A stretch of DNA of 64,000 nucleotides from positions 62,001 through 126,000 of the forward strand of contig JAGWNY010000001.1 of assembly GCA_028872915.1 (NCBI GenBank). The letters are read 5' to 3'. The notes under the pieces are model-generated. The model saw only the letters and a program-made list of their open reading frames with translations, made no database searches and was not told where the DNA came from. Positions 1-9,293 of the stretch are shown one piece after another. Both the position numbers and the translations under genes were made by a program. The DNA is from Verrucomicrobiota bacterium. GTDB taxonomy: Bacteria > Verrucomicrobiota > Verrucomicrobiia > Limisphaerales > UBA11358. Each line of letters begins with the position of its first letter. Positions within the stretch are counted from its first letter, which is position 1.

Positions 1-1
1 G

Positions 2-592
2 GGGCCATGGCCGTTCGTCGTGGTCGCGCGCGGGCCGGGCAAGACCGCCACCCGGTTTTTTCCGCTCTTCAGTCGTGCGCACAACAATATCCTGGAGGAC
101 AATTTTTACCTCTGGCCGCTTTACAAGTTCCACCGCGTCCACAGCCCGCCGCTGGATCGCCGCCGGACGCGAATCTTATTTTATCTCTTTCAAAACGTAG
201 CGGACAAAAACACGGCTACCGGCCAGGAACAACGCCGGGTGGACTTGTGGCCGTTGTTTGTTTATCACCGCGATTTTCACGGCGACACCCGCCTGCAACT
301 GATCGCCCCGGTCGAATCCATGCTCCCCGACAACCGCGGCGTGGAACGAAACTGGTCGCCCTTGTGGTCGGTCTGGCGGTCGCAATGGAACGCCGTCACC
401 GGCGCCAACAGCCAGTCGTTACTGTGGAATCTTTATCGGCGCGACGCCTCCCCGGAAGGCAAAAAAATCTCGGCGGCCTTCGGCCTGTTCCAATACCGCG
501 CCCATTACGAAGCCGGCGCCACAAACACATTGCGGCTTTTCTTTATTCCCGTGGCCCGGTGGCATGGAAAGGCCGGCGTCGTCGAGCCGTAA
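2..592 (+). CDS. Hypothetical protein, C-terminal part (5' end outside window)
   Basis: The frame is open from the first codon of the window to a TAA stop, so this is the tail of a larger protein. GTG at position 20 could act as an internal start, but nothing supports it. The visible ~196 residues are rich in aromatic residues and repeat a W/F-P-L-W/F pattern (LWPLYKF, LWPLFVY, WSPLWSV), which may reflect repeated beta-strands. I do not recognise the family and assign no function. The next gene starts about 60 bp downstream on the same strand, so the two may be cotranscribed. Confidence 0.6.
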   Translation, partial: GPWPFVVVARGPGKTATRFFPLFSRAHNNILEDNFYLWPLYKFHRVHSPPLDRRRTRILFYLFQNVADKNTATGQEQRRVDLWPLFVYHRDFHGDTRLQLIAPVESMLPDNRGVERNWSPLWSVWRSQWNAVTGANSQSLLWNLYRRDASPEGKKISAAFGLFQYRAHYEAGATNTLRLFFIPVARWHGKAGVVEP

Positions 593-649
593 GGGGGCTG
601 GCGGAAGCGGGCGAAAAAGCCGTCGAAAATTTTCTTGGAACCAAGCGCG

Positions 650-2257
650 ATGGAACAACAGCAGGGCAATGGCAAACCTTCAAGCAGACTGCCGGGCCTT
701 TGGCCGTGGCTGGGCCTGTTGCTGGTGCTGCTCTCCACGGCGTTTATCCGGTTCCGGCTGCTGGACATGCCATTGGAACGGGACGAAGGCGAGTACGCTT
801 ATGCGGGACAACTGCTTCTGCAAGGAATTCCCCCGTGGAAACTGGCGTACAACATGAAACTGCCGGGCACGTATGTGGCTTACGCGCTGGGCATGGCGGC
901 CTTCGGCCAAAGTCCGGCGGGAATTCACCTCACATTGCTCTTTGCCAATGGCCTGACCATCATCTTTGTTTTCCTGCTGGGACGGGAGTTGTTGGGGCCG
1001 GGACCGGGCCTGGCTGCCTCCGCGGTTTACGCCGTTTTGTCCGTCAGCCCCGCCGTCATGGGCATGGAGGCGCATGCCAATCACTTCGTTGTTTTGTTCG
1101 CCGTTCCGGGAACGCTTTTGCTGTGGAAAGCCGTGAAAGGCGGCCGCGCGAGGGCCTGGTTTTTCAGCGGCCTCCTCCATGGCATCGCCTTGACGATGAT
1201 GCAGCAGGCGGTTTGTTTCTGCCTCTTTGGATGGGCCGTGCTGCTTGCGCAAACGGTTGTGGCCCGCCCGCTCTTCACCCGCCAATTTTTGAAACGAAGC
1301 GCCTTGTTTGGATGCGGCATGTTTCTGCCGCTTGCCGGCGTTTGCCTCTATGCCGCCTGGGCGGGCGTATTTTCCCGCTTTTGGTTTTGGACCGTGACTT
1401 ATGCAAGCACCTATGTCACCGGCGTGTCATGGCAGGATGGCTGGAACAATTTGTGCGCGTATCTTCAAAAAAAATTCGTCATCTACGCGGGATTTTCCGG
1501 CCTCATCGCGATTGGACTCCTGGCGGCGTTCCGGAATGGAGGCCAACGCTCCCAGCCAGGCAATCCATCCCTCTTCGTCTGGGCTTTTTTTCTCTTTTCA
1601 TGCCTCGGAGCGTCCATCGGGCTTTATTTTCGCGAACATTATTTCATTCTGTTGCTGCCGGCATTGTCCATTCTCACTGGACGATCCCTGATCCGCTTGC
1701 AAGGCGCGCTGGCCGGCTGGAGAAGAGTGGCCATCGTCGCGCCTTCGCTTCTATTTGCAGTGGTTCTGGGCTGGACCGTTTTTTTTCAACGCCGGCTTTT
1801 TTTTCAACTTCCTGCAGATGTGGTGCTCCGGGCGATCTATCCCGATGAACCTTTTCCGCTGACACCGGCCATCGGCCGGTTCATCCGCGGCCATTCAGCG
1901 CCGAACGCGACGGTTGCCGTGATCGGTTCCGAGCCGGAGGTTTATTTTTATTCGCATCGCCATTCCGCCACCGGTTACATCTATACCTACGGCCTGATGG
2001 AGGCGCAACCTTATGCGCTCAAAATGCAGCGGCAAATGATTTCGGAGATCGAATCCAATCGCCCGGAGTATCTCCTGTGGGTGGGCTATCCTGATTCCTG
2101 GAACGTCCGGCCCGCGTCCCATCGCGGCATCTTTGCCTGGTTTGGCCGATATGCGGAGCGTTTCTATGAACCGGTCGGAGCGGCAAACGGCGGGACAGGC
2201 GGGCTTGATGCCGGCAAGCTTGTTCTCTACAAACGCAACCATGTTGGGTCGCAATGA
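650..2257 (+). CDS. GT-C family membrane glycosyltransferase (PMT/ArnT-like)
   Basis: A predicted polytopic membrane protein of about 535 residues. An N-terminal membrane segment is followed by an acidic first-loop motif (ERDEGEYAYAG). That motif is typical of GT-C enzymes, which use polyprenyl-phosphate sugar donors on the periplasmic face; its Asp/Glu residues are expected to be catalytic. Many hydrophobic segments follow, then a soluble C-terminal part of about 150 residues. I chose ATG 650; an in-frame TTG at 635 would add five residues. By family the enzyme should transfer a sugar to lipid A, a protein or a polysaccharide, but the acceptor cannot be read from the sequence. It is convergent with the SCO1-like gene, 39 bp away. 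Confidence 0.75.
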   Translation: MEQQQGNGKPSSRLPGLWPWLGLLLVLLSTAFIRFRLLDMPLERDEGEYAYAGQLLLQGIPPWKLAYNMKLPGTYVAYALGMAAFGQSPAGIHLTLLFANGLTIIFVFLLGRELLGPGPGLAASAVYAVLSVSPAVMGMEAHANHFVVLFAVPGTLLLWKAVKGGRARAWFFSGLLHGIALTMMQQAVCFCLFGWAVLLAQTVVARPLFTRQFLKRSALFGCGMFLPLAGVCLYAAWAGVFSRFWFWTVTYASTYVTGVSWQDGWNNLCAYLQKKFVIYAGFSGLIAIGLLAAFRNGGQRSQPGNPSLFVWAFFLFSCLGASIGLYFREHYFILLLPALSILTGRSLIRLQGALAGWRRVAIVAPSLLFAVVLGWTVFFQRRLFFQLPADVVLRAIYPDEPFPLTPAIGRFIRGHSAPNATVAVIGSEPEVYFYSHRHSATGYIYTYGLMEAQPYALKMQRQMISEIESNRPEYLLWVGYPDSWNVRPASHRGIFAWFGRYAERFYEPVGAANGGTGGLDAGKLVLYKRNHVGSQ

Positions 2258-2296
2258 ATTTACCGGTCTTTCGGACGATGGAGCCGGCGCGGGGAA

Positions 2297-3451
2297 TTAT
2301 GGCGGCCGGAGCAAGGCCCGGCCCGCGCCGCGGCAAAGCCGATTCGCTGGCAGCCAGCCGTCATGGCTCCAAACAATGCGTCCGGCTCGAGAAACGAGAA
2401 CAAACCACGGCAGGTCCTTCACTTTCGCGCCATCAGCCAGGCGCCCGTCCGCGTCCTCGATCATCGGAGTTTGAAGGTTCGTGGCGAGATTGGAGAGGGC
2501 GGTTGGGGTGGAAGCGGCCGAGGCCTCGGTTGAGAGTTCGTCAATCGCTACCGGCGGCGGCCAGCCGTTCGTTCGGGCGGCGGCGGCGTAGTCGTCCAGC
2601 GCCGCCAACTTGAGGCCCAAATTGCGGCCATCGCCGAGCCAGCCGGCAAAAAACAGCAAAAGATGCGGGTGACCCTTTCCCAGCGTCACGACGCGGGAAC
2701 GGTCGCCGACAGCCGTCCGCTGCGCGGGGGCATCCGGCGTAAGCGGCGGGATTTGCGCCGGCGGAACGTTATTGCCGATGAGCGGATGCCCGGGCAACAG
2801 CCGGGCAATCCCCTGGGCCAGCAATTGGGCCTGTTGCGCAATTCCTTCATAGCTCATCTCCGTGAAATAAACCCTTCGCTCCCGCCCCCGCCCATCTATC
2901 AGGTAAAAGATCGGTTCATGGTCAATATCATTATGAACCGCCGCCACGTACACGTGGTATAGACGCCACACCCGCTTCAGGTCCGGAAGCGGCCCGGTGA
3001 GAAACCGCCAGCGCCCCTCCATCCCGTGAGCGCGCGTGTAGGCCGCCACGTCCGCAACCCGGCGGGCGGAGGGATTGGCATTGATTCCAATCAATTGAAC
3101 TTGATCCGCGTTTGTCCCCAGCAGACGCGCCGCCTCAACCATGCTTTCAGTCGTCAGCGGGCAAATGGTCGTGCATTGGGAATCCACGAATGCCAGCACC
3201 ACCACCTTCCCGCGGAACCCGGCAAGCGAGGTCATGCGACCGTGCTGATCTTGAAGCACAAAATCCGGCGCCGGAACCATTGCGGTGGGCGTGCCCCCGT
3301 CCACGTCCGGATTGGCAAGCGCCGGCGACAATGCCGGATGCCGGGGCGAACCGGAAAGCTGCAGGTACGACGCAATGAGCAGGGCGAGAATTCCAAAGGT
3401 CAGAATTCCCATGACGGCGGGCAGCAGCCACCGGGTGCCGGACGAACTCAT
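2297..3451 (-). CDS. SCO1/SenC domain fused to a second thioredoxin-like domain
   Basis: This 384-residue protein has an N-terminal membrane anchor (about residues 8-32) and then a SCO1/SenC thioredoxin fold with the copper-ligand motif CTTIC (C93, C97) and a downstream histidine (H178 in DHEPIFYLID). SCO1 proteins deliver copper to the CuA site of cytochrome c oxidase or act in redox control. Residues from about 240 onward look like a second thioredoxin fold (LLLFFAGWLGDG) in which the usual CxxC is missing. The domains probably face the periplasm. No cytochrome oxidase genes are adjacent, so an oxidase role is inferred only from the family. Confidence 0.75.
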   Translation of the reverse strand: MSSSGTRWLLPAVMGILTFGILALLIASYLQLSGSPRHPALSPALANPDVDGGTPTAMVPAPDFVLQDQHGRMTSLAGFRGKVVVLAFVDSQCTTICPLTTESMVEAARLLGTNADQVQLIGINANPSARRVADVAAYTRAHGMEGRWRFLTGPLPDLKRVWRLYHVYVAAVHNDIDHEPIFYLIDGRGRERRVYFTEMSYEGIAQQAQLLAQGIARLLPGHPLIGNNVPPAQIPPLTPDAPAQRTAVGDRSRVVTLGKGHPHLLLFFAGWLGDGRNLGLKLAALDDYAAAARTNGWPPPVAIDELSTEASAASTPTALSNLATNLQTPMIEDADGRLADGAKVKDLPWFVLVSRAGRIVWSHDGWLPANRLCRGAGRALLRPP

Positions 3452-3597
3452 GAATTCATACGAATGACATCTTTTTCAGCCCGTGGCAAGGGAAGGAAAA
3501 ACAAAATTTTTCACGAAATGCTTCAAAGACATTTGAACAATCCTGCTATGCCGTGTTATGGTGGCAGCCGAAAAGGACAAAGGACTATTTCGACATC

Positions 3598-5829
3598 ATG
3601 CGATTGGTGATTGTTTCAAATCGGCTGCCTTTCACGGTTTCATTCAAGGAAGGAATGCCGGAGTTCAAGACCAGTTCCGGCGGATTGAGCACGGGACTGT
3701 CCAGTTATTTGCGCCAGGCGTCGGCGGGTTCGGCGAACCGGCCGGATTATTTCTGGCTGGGCTGGCCCGGCGCCAGCGTGGCCGCCGGGCACGAGGCGGC
3801 AGTGCGAAAATACGGCGAGGACGAGTTCAAATGCGCGCCCGTATTTCTGCCGGAGGAAAGCATGGAACGTTTTTACCACGGTTTTTGCAACAAGACCATC
3901 TGGCCGTTGTTCCATTATTTTCCCATGCTCGCGCAATATGACGAGGAATGTTGGGCCGAATACAGGAATGTAAACCGGATTTTCGGCGAAGCGGTCGTCA
4001 ACGCCCTGCGGCCCGATGACACCGTCTGGGTGCATGATTATCATCTGATGCTGCTGCCGCGCCTGATTCGCGAAAAATTCCCCGACATGCCCATCGGTTT
4101 TTTTCTCCACATTCCCTTTCCGTCCTACGAGCTGTTTCGGATGATGCCGCGGGCATGGCGGGAGGAGGTCATAGAGGGATTGCTCGGCTCCAGCCTCATT
4201 GGCTTTCACACCCACGATTATACGCGCGATTTTTTAACGTCCGTGCTGCGGACCGCCGGCTATGAGCATCAACTCGGCAGCCTCGCCTTGCGCGACCGCG
4301 TGGTCAAGGTGGACACGTTTCCCATGGGCGTGGATTTCGACCGTTTTTACAATGCCGCCGCGTCGCCGGAGACGGACACCAAAGTGTCGGAATTGCGCGA
4401 GAAGTGCGCGGGCCAAAAGGTGATTTTTTCGGTGGACCGGCTCGATTATACCAAGGGCATCATCAACCGGCTGCGCGGTTACGATATTTTCCTGAAAAAC
4501 AATCCACAGTGGCGCGGGCGGGTGGTTTTTATCGTGGCGGTGGCGCCGTCTCGAATCGGCGTGGAAAGTTATCAGGCCATGAAACTGGAGCTGGAGCAGA
4601 TGGTCGGGCGCATCACCGGCGCGTATGGGACGGTGCAATGGTCTCCGCTCATTTATCAATACCGCAATCTTTCGTTCGAGGAAATCGTGGCCCTTTACCG
4701 CCTTTGTGACACGGCGCTCATCACGCCGCTGCGCGACGGAATGAACCTGGTCGCCAAGGAATTTGTGGCGTCGCGCCCGGACCAGAAGGGTGTCTTGATC
4801 TTGAGCGAGATGGCGGGCGCGGCCAAGGAGATGGGCGAGGCGCTCATCATCAATCCATTTTATTGCGAGGACTTTGCCAAGGCCCTGGAACAGGCGCTGG
4901 CCATGCCCGCCGACGAACAGGTCAGGCGCAACCAGATTTTGCAGGATCGGCTGCGGCGTTACAACGTCAACCGCTGGGCCGACGAATTCATCCAGGCGAT
5001 GTCTTCCACGCAGAAAACCGAGGCCGCCCGGCAAGCCCGCCTGCTCACCGGCAAGGCGCATTCGGGAATGGTCCAGCAATTTCGCGGGGCCGCATCGCGC
5101 GCGCTGTTTCTCGACTATGATGGCACCCTCATTCCCTTTGCCTCCCAGCCGGCCCTGGCCCAGCCGGACGCCGAACTGACGGCCATCCTCACTGCCCTCG
5201 GTTCGGACGCCGCCAACGAGGTGGTGATCATCAGCGGACGGTCGCGGCGCGACCTGGACGAGCGCTTTGGCGGATTGCCCGTCTCCCTGGTGGCCGAACA
5301 CGGCGTGTGGCTGCGTGCGCGCCATGAGGACTGGCGCCTTTTGAAAACCGTTTCCGCGGATTGGAAGGAGCGGGTGCGGCCCATCCTCCAGCTTTACGTG
5401 GACCGCTTGCCGGGGGCGTTGCTCGAAGAGAAGGAATTTTCGCTGGCGTGGCATTTTCGACGGGCGGACCCCGAACAGGCGTCATTGCGGGCCAAGGAAC
5501 TCCTGGACGATTTGGCGGGATATACCCGCAACATTGACGTGCAGGTGCTCGAAGGCAACAAGGTCGTGGAAGTGCGCGTGAGCGGCGTCAACAAGGGCGC
5601 GGCAGCGATGGAATGGCTGGGCGCCCGACCGCGCGATTTCATTCTGGGCGTGGGCGATGATTGGACAGATGAGGACTTGTTTCGCGCGCTGCCGCCTTCG
5701 GCGTTTTCCATCCGCGTGGGCGTGGCCAACACGGCCGCGCGATATTATCTGCCGGGCCACACTGCCGTCCGGCGCGTGCTCAATGAATTGAGCCAGCGAT
5801 TGCCCGCCCTCGAGCCGGCGGCGGGCTGA
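3598..5829 (+). CDS. otsAB: Bifunctional trehalose-6-phosphate synthase/phosphatase
   Basis: A 743-residue fusion. Residues 1 to about 480 are a GT20 trehalose-6-phosphate synthase, with the canonical start MRLVIVSNRLPFTV, the segment VWVHDYHLMLLP and the segment DRLDYTKGI. They should join UDP- or ADP-glucose to glucose 6-phosphate. From about residue 500 a HAD-type trehalose-6-phosphate phosphatase follows, with motif I DYDGT (D506) and motif IV GVGDDWTDEDLF (D687/D688). Together these give trehalose, an osmolyte and stress protectant. The start is ATG 3598, because the conserved N-terminus begins there; earlier in-frame codons are not conserved. The downstream MscS channel begins 16 bp after the stop, suggesting one osmotic-stress transcript. 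Confidence 0.93.
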   Translation: MRLVIVSNRLPFTVSFKEGMPEFKTSSGGLSTGLSSYLRQASAGSANRPDYFWLGWPGASVAAGHEAAVRKYGEDEFKCAPVFLPEESMERFYHGFCNKTIWPLFHYFPMLAQYDEECWAEYRNVNRIFGEAVVNALRPDDTVWVHDYHLMLLPRLIREKFPDMPIGFFLHIPFPSYELFRMMPRAWREEVIEGLLGSSLIGFHTHDYTRDFLTSVLRTAGYEHQLGSLALRDRVVKVDTFPMGVDFDRFYNAAASPETDTKVSELREKCAGQKVIFSVDRLDYTKGIINRLRGYDIFLKNNPQWRGRVVFIVAVAPSRIGVESYQAMKLELEQMVGRITGAYGTVQWSPLIYQYRNLSFEEIVALYRLCDTALITPLRDGMNLVAKEFVASRPDQKGVLILSEMAGAAKEMGEALIINPFYCEDFAKALEQALAMPADEQVRRNQILQDRLRRYNVNRWADEFIQAMSSTQKTEAARQARLLTGKAHSGMVQQFRGAASRALFLDYDGTLIPFASQPALAQPDAELTAILTALGSDAANEVVIISGRSRRDLDERFGGLPVSLVAEHGVWLRARHEDWRLLKTVSADWKERVRPILQLYVDRLPGALLEEKEFSLAWHFRRADPEQASLRAKELLDDLAGYTRNIDVQVLEGNKVVEVRVSGVNKGAAAMEWLGARPRDFILGVGDDWTDEDLFRALPPSAFSIRVGVANTAARYYLPGHTAVRRVLNELSQRLPALEPAAG

Positions 5830-5845
5830 TGAAAACGAAAAACGG

Positions 5846-7315
5846 ATGAATGCAATAACCAACAACGGCGCCGCGATCAGCATTGGCGCCTCAGCCAGGG
5901 GGTTTTTCGACGGCGTTGTATCGTCCGCCACGTCGCTCTTTTCGCGGATTCTGGAACATTTTTTTGGCCCAGGCATCCATCGCCCGGTCGTTGGGCGCGT
6001 CACTTGGGCCGATCTGGGAGCGTCGCTCGCGATCATCCTGTTCACGATCATTGTTAACGGAGCGATAGCCTGGCTGCTGCGGCATCTGATGAAAAAGGAC
6101 GGAGACCGCCAACATTGGCATTTCCATCTTTTTGGCGGAATGCGCGGCCCTGTGTTTCTCCTGATCTGGATCGCCGGCATCTACGTGAGCCTCTGGCCGA
6201 TCCTGGTCAAAGCCGTTCCCGGAAACGTTCTGGCCCTGGCGGAATCCGTCCAGGATGAATTTTTTGCCGCAATCGGTTTTCTGGCCGTTTTATGGCTTTG
6301 CATGCGGCTCACGCGCGGGTTGGAGGCGCGGCTGGACTTATGGGCGGAAAAAGCACCCTTCCGACTCGCAAAATTCATCGCTCCGCTGGTCGGCCGCGCT
6401 TTGCGGGTCATGATTCCGTTGCTGGCTGTCATTTTTGTTCCGCCGCTGTTTGGCTTGCCGGCGGCGTATCAATCGTTTTTTTCCACCGGAAGCGCCATTT
6501 TGATCATCGGTGCCGTGGCGTGCATTTTGTTCCAGGCGGTGAACATTTTCGAAAAGGCATTGCTGGAGCAATACGACATGACCGCCGCGGATAATTTGCA
6601 GGCACGGAAAATTTACACCCAGGCGCGGGTCATCAGCCGCACGCTGCATTTGGCCATTGCGGTTTGCGCCGTGGCGTCCGTTTTAATGCTGTTTCAGGAA
6701 GTCCGCCAGATCGGCGCCAGTCTGCTCGCTTCGGCGGGCATTGTTGGCATTGTCGCGGGCGTGGCGGCGCAAAAGACCCTGGCCAACCTTATCGCCGGCT
6801 TCCAAATCGCCCTTGCCCAACCCATAAGACTCGATGACGTGGTCATCGCCGAGGGCGAATGGGGCCGCATTGAGGAAATCTCGCTCACCTACGTCGTGGT
6901 GCATATCTGGGACGATCGCCGGCTCATTCTGCCATTGGTTTATTTTATAGAAAAACCCTTTCAAAATTGGACGCGGGCGTCGGCGCAATTGCTCGGCTCG
7001 GTCCACGTGTGGGTGGATTATTCGTTGCCATTGGATGAGGCGCGGCGGGCGCTCAAAGACATCATTGAAAGCCATCCGCTTTGGGACAAACGGTTCTGGA
7101 ACCTCCAGGTGACCGAGGCCACCGAGAAAACAATGCAATTGCGGGTGCTCGCCACCGCCGGCGATTCTTCCAGGTCATGGGACTTGCGTTGCGCCATTCG
7201 CGAACAATTCATCGCGTTCATCCAAAAGAATTACCCCCAATGCCTTCCGAAAATCCGCGCCGAACTTCCCTGGCGCGAAGCCGCGGAGACCGGGGCGATG
7301 CCGGTGCCGCCCTGA
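5846..7315 (+). CDS. MscS-family mechanosensitive ion channel
   Basis: This 489-residue membrane protein has several hydrophobic segments in its first ~270 residues. The conserved MscS pore and beta-domain follow, recognised by a Gly/Ala-rich pore helix (LLASAGIVGIVAGVAAQ), the sequence KTLANLIAGFQIALAQP, then DDVV and an IEEISLTYVVV beta region. The C-terminal alpha/beta domain ends near residue 470. Channels of this family open under membrane tension to release solutes on hypo-osmotic shock. The gene follows the trehalose gene by 16 bp, so making and releasing osmolyte may be co-regulated (inference). It ends 2 bp from the convergent AAA+ gene. Confidence 0.88.
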   Translation: MNAITNNGAAISIGASARGFFDGVVSSATSLFSRILEHFFGPGIHRPVVGRVTWADLGASLAIILFTIIVNGAIAWLLRHLMKKDGDRQHWHFHLFGGMRGPVFLLIWIAGIYVSLWPILVKAVPGNVLALAESVQDEFFAAIGFLAVLWLCMRLTRGLEARLDLWAEKAPFRLAKFIAPLVGRALRVMIPLLAVIFVPPLFGLPAAYQSFFSTGSAILIIGAVACILFQAVNIFEKALLEQYDMTAADNLQARKIYTQARVISRTLHLAIAVCAVASVLMLFQEVRQIGASLLASAGIVGIVAGVAAQKTLANLIAGFQIALAQPIRLDDVVIAEGEWGRIEEISLTYVVVHIWDDRRLILPLVYFIEKPFQNWTRASAQLLGSVHVWVDYSLPLDEARRALKDIIESHPLWDKRFWNLQVTEATEKTMQLRVLATAGDSSRSWDLRCAIREQFIAFIQKNYPQCLPKIRAELPWREAAETGAMPVPP

Positions 7316-7317
7316 TT

Positions 7318-9189
7318 TCAGCCCTCGATGCCGGTCTGGAAATCATCCGGCAAATCGCCGGGCAACAACAGCGTCAACGCCTCGCGTCCGCACTCGCCTC
7401 CGGCCACCAGGCGGCCGCTTTGATTGCGAACGGCTGATTCCAGCAAATTGCGCATTTCGCGCGCGTTGCCAAACGGTTCGCCGCGTGCGGCTTGGCGACG
7501 CTCGCAGACCGTCAACAGTTTTTGTTTGGTTTCCGGCGCGCAAACCAGCCCGCTCTGTCCCGCCATCCGCTGAAAAATCTCCACCAATTCATCCGGACCG
7601 TAATCCGGAAAGTTCAAATAATTCGTGAATCGCGATTGCAGACCGGGATTGGACGCGATGAATTGCTTCATCGGCTCGTTATAGCCCGCGACAATCACGA
7701 TGAGCCGCTCGCGATCATCCTCCATCCGCTTGAGCAGCGTCTCAACCGCCTCGCCGCCAAAGTCCTGGGAGCCGCGCCCGGCCAGCGAATACGCCTCGTC
7801 AATGAACAGGATGCCGTCCAGCGCCGAATCAATGACCGCATTGGTGCGCGCCGCCGTCTGCCCCACGTATTCTGCCACCAGCCGCGCGCGGTCGCATTCG
7901 ATCACGTGTCCGCGCCGCAGAAGGCCCAGCGACTTGTAAACGCGGCCCATGAGGCGCGCCACGGTCGTCTTGCCGGTGCCCGGATTGCCGAAAAAGACAC
8001 TGTGCAGGCTGGCCTCGATCACCGGCAGCCCTTGCTGCCGCCGCATCATTTGCACGCGCGCAAAATTGGTTGACCGGCGCACTTCATTCTTTACCGGTTC
8101 CAGTCCCACCAGCGCCTCCAACTCCTTCAGAATTTCGTCAAGATCCTCATCGTTGACGCCGGGTTCGTCCGCGCGCGCGGCGAAGTCCGCCGCATAGCGG
8201 CGCGACACGCCGCCGATTTGGGCGGAGATCACCGCCGAACGGCGCCGGGAGGCGTCGGAGATTTCGGGGCCAAGAGCCGGAAGCGTGGCGGCGAGCGTCT
8301 GCAATTTCTGCCGGACAAACTCGATCGTGACCGGCTGGAGGCCCAGGTCGAGCGAGTGCCGCGCGAACATTTCGAACATTTCCTCCAGGCCCCGCTTTTC
8401 CGCCGGTTGCAGGAGGGCTTCAACCCGTTCCATCGCCTTGCGCCCGCGTTTTTCAAACCATTTCACGAAAACCGCCTCGTTGCCGTTCGAAGCCGCGTAG
8501 CCCGATTCCAGGAGGGCCAGCGCGTCGTCGGCTTTGGCGGCCAGGCCCGCAATACACGCCGACAAGGCGCCATACGCCTGTAAATCCGGGCCATCGGTTG
8601 CCAGCCGCTGCCACATGGCCAGCGCCATCAGCCGCAGAATGGCGTGCAAATCATCAATCAAATCAAATTCCTCGTCGCCAATCTGTTTGATCGTCATCAG
8701 CGGCGGCGTCAGGATTTCCGTGCATTCGATCAGCAGCCGCAGTTGCAGCAGGCTCCGAAGGATCGCCTCCTCTTTGCCGCTGTCATGGTTGAAAACGCCG
8801 GCGCGCCAGTCGCTGTGGCGGAGCATCTGATGCAGGCGTCGCGAATGGCCTTCCACGCTCTGCCGCACGCGCGCCGCTTCGTCCGCCGTAAACAGCGATT
8901 GCGATTGGTAAAAATTCAGGAGGTATTCGCCGGTCATCCCGTCCAGTTGCGCCAATTCATCCGGTTTGAACGACACCGTCCGCCCGGATTTTGGGTTCCG
9001 AAAGAGCGTCGTCAAAATGGAGCCGGGCAGGAGCGTTTCGCGGAGGGGCGCCGGGACCATCGCCGCCTCCTGGACCCGCGGCAGACCGGACGGCGCGCGC
9101 GTGACCTGTTCGAGTAACCGCGCCTGGCGCAGAAGTTCCTCCAACTGCTGCCGCAATCCGGCCTCTTCGGGTTGTTTGTTAGTGTCCAT
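7318..9189 (-). CDS. CbbX/CfxQ-type AAA+ ATPase with a long helical N-terminal domain
   Basis: A 623-residue protein. The C-terminal ~270 residues are a CbxX/CfqX-type AAA+ module, with Walker A GNPGTGKT (401-408), Walker B ILFIDEA (460-466), and a later sensor/arginine region (NPGLQSRF, NAREMRN). Relatives include the Rubisco activase CbbX, SpoVK and ESX EccA. The first ~350 residues are acidic, probably helical, and not a domain I recognise. No Rubisco, ESX or sporulation gene is nearby, so the substrate to be remodelled is unknown. The gene is divergent from the exonuclease gene, with a 104-bp gap that should hold both promoters. Confidence 0.8.
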   Translation of the reverse strand: MDTNKQPEEAGLRQQLEELLRQARLLEQVTRAPSGLPRVQEAAMVPAPLRETLLPGSILTTLFRNPKSGRTVSFKPDELAQLDGMTGEYLLNFYQSQSLFTADEAARVRQSVEGHSRRLHQMLRHSDWRAGVFNHDSGKEEAILRSLLQLRLLIECTEILTPPLMTIKQIGDEEFDLIDDLHAILRLMALAMWQRLATDGPDLQAYGALSACIAGLAAKADDALALLESGYAASNGNEAVFVKWFEKRGRKAMERVEALLQPAEKRGLEEMFEMFARHSLDLGLQPVTIEFVRQKLQTLAATLPALGPEISDASRRRSAVISAQIGGVSRRYAADFAARADEPGVNDEDLDEILKELEALVGLEPVKNEVRRSTNFARVQMMRRQQGLPVIEASLHSVFFGNPGTGKTTVARLMGRVYKSLGLLRRGHVIECDRARLVAEYVGQTAARTNAVIDSALDGILFIDEAYSLAGRGSQDFGGEAVETLLKRMEDDRERLIVIVAGYNEPMKQFIASNPGLQSRFTNYLNFPDYGPDELVEIFQRMAGQSGLVCAPETKQKLLTVCERRQAARGEPFGNAREMRNLLESAVRNQSGRLVAGGECGREALTLLLPGDLPDDFQTGIEG

Positions 9190-9293
9190 GACGGCGCTTT
9201 GTGACGTTCACATTGAACCGGACGCCGCGAAAAAGGCAAGCCGGCGGTGAAAAATAGCTTGGCAAGCCGCGTCCGCTTCGCCGTTAATTTCCT

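Noticed and set aside
4234..5454. 406-residue open frame opposite the trehalose gene
   Set aside because: It is antisense to conserved GT20 and HAD motifs and reads as a histidine/arginine-rich shadow of GC-rich codons.
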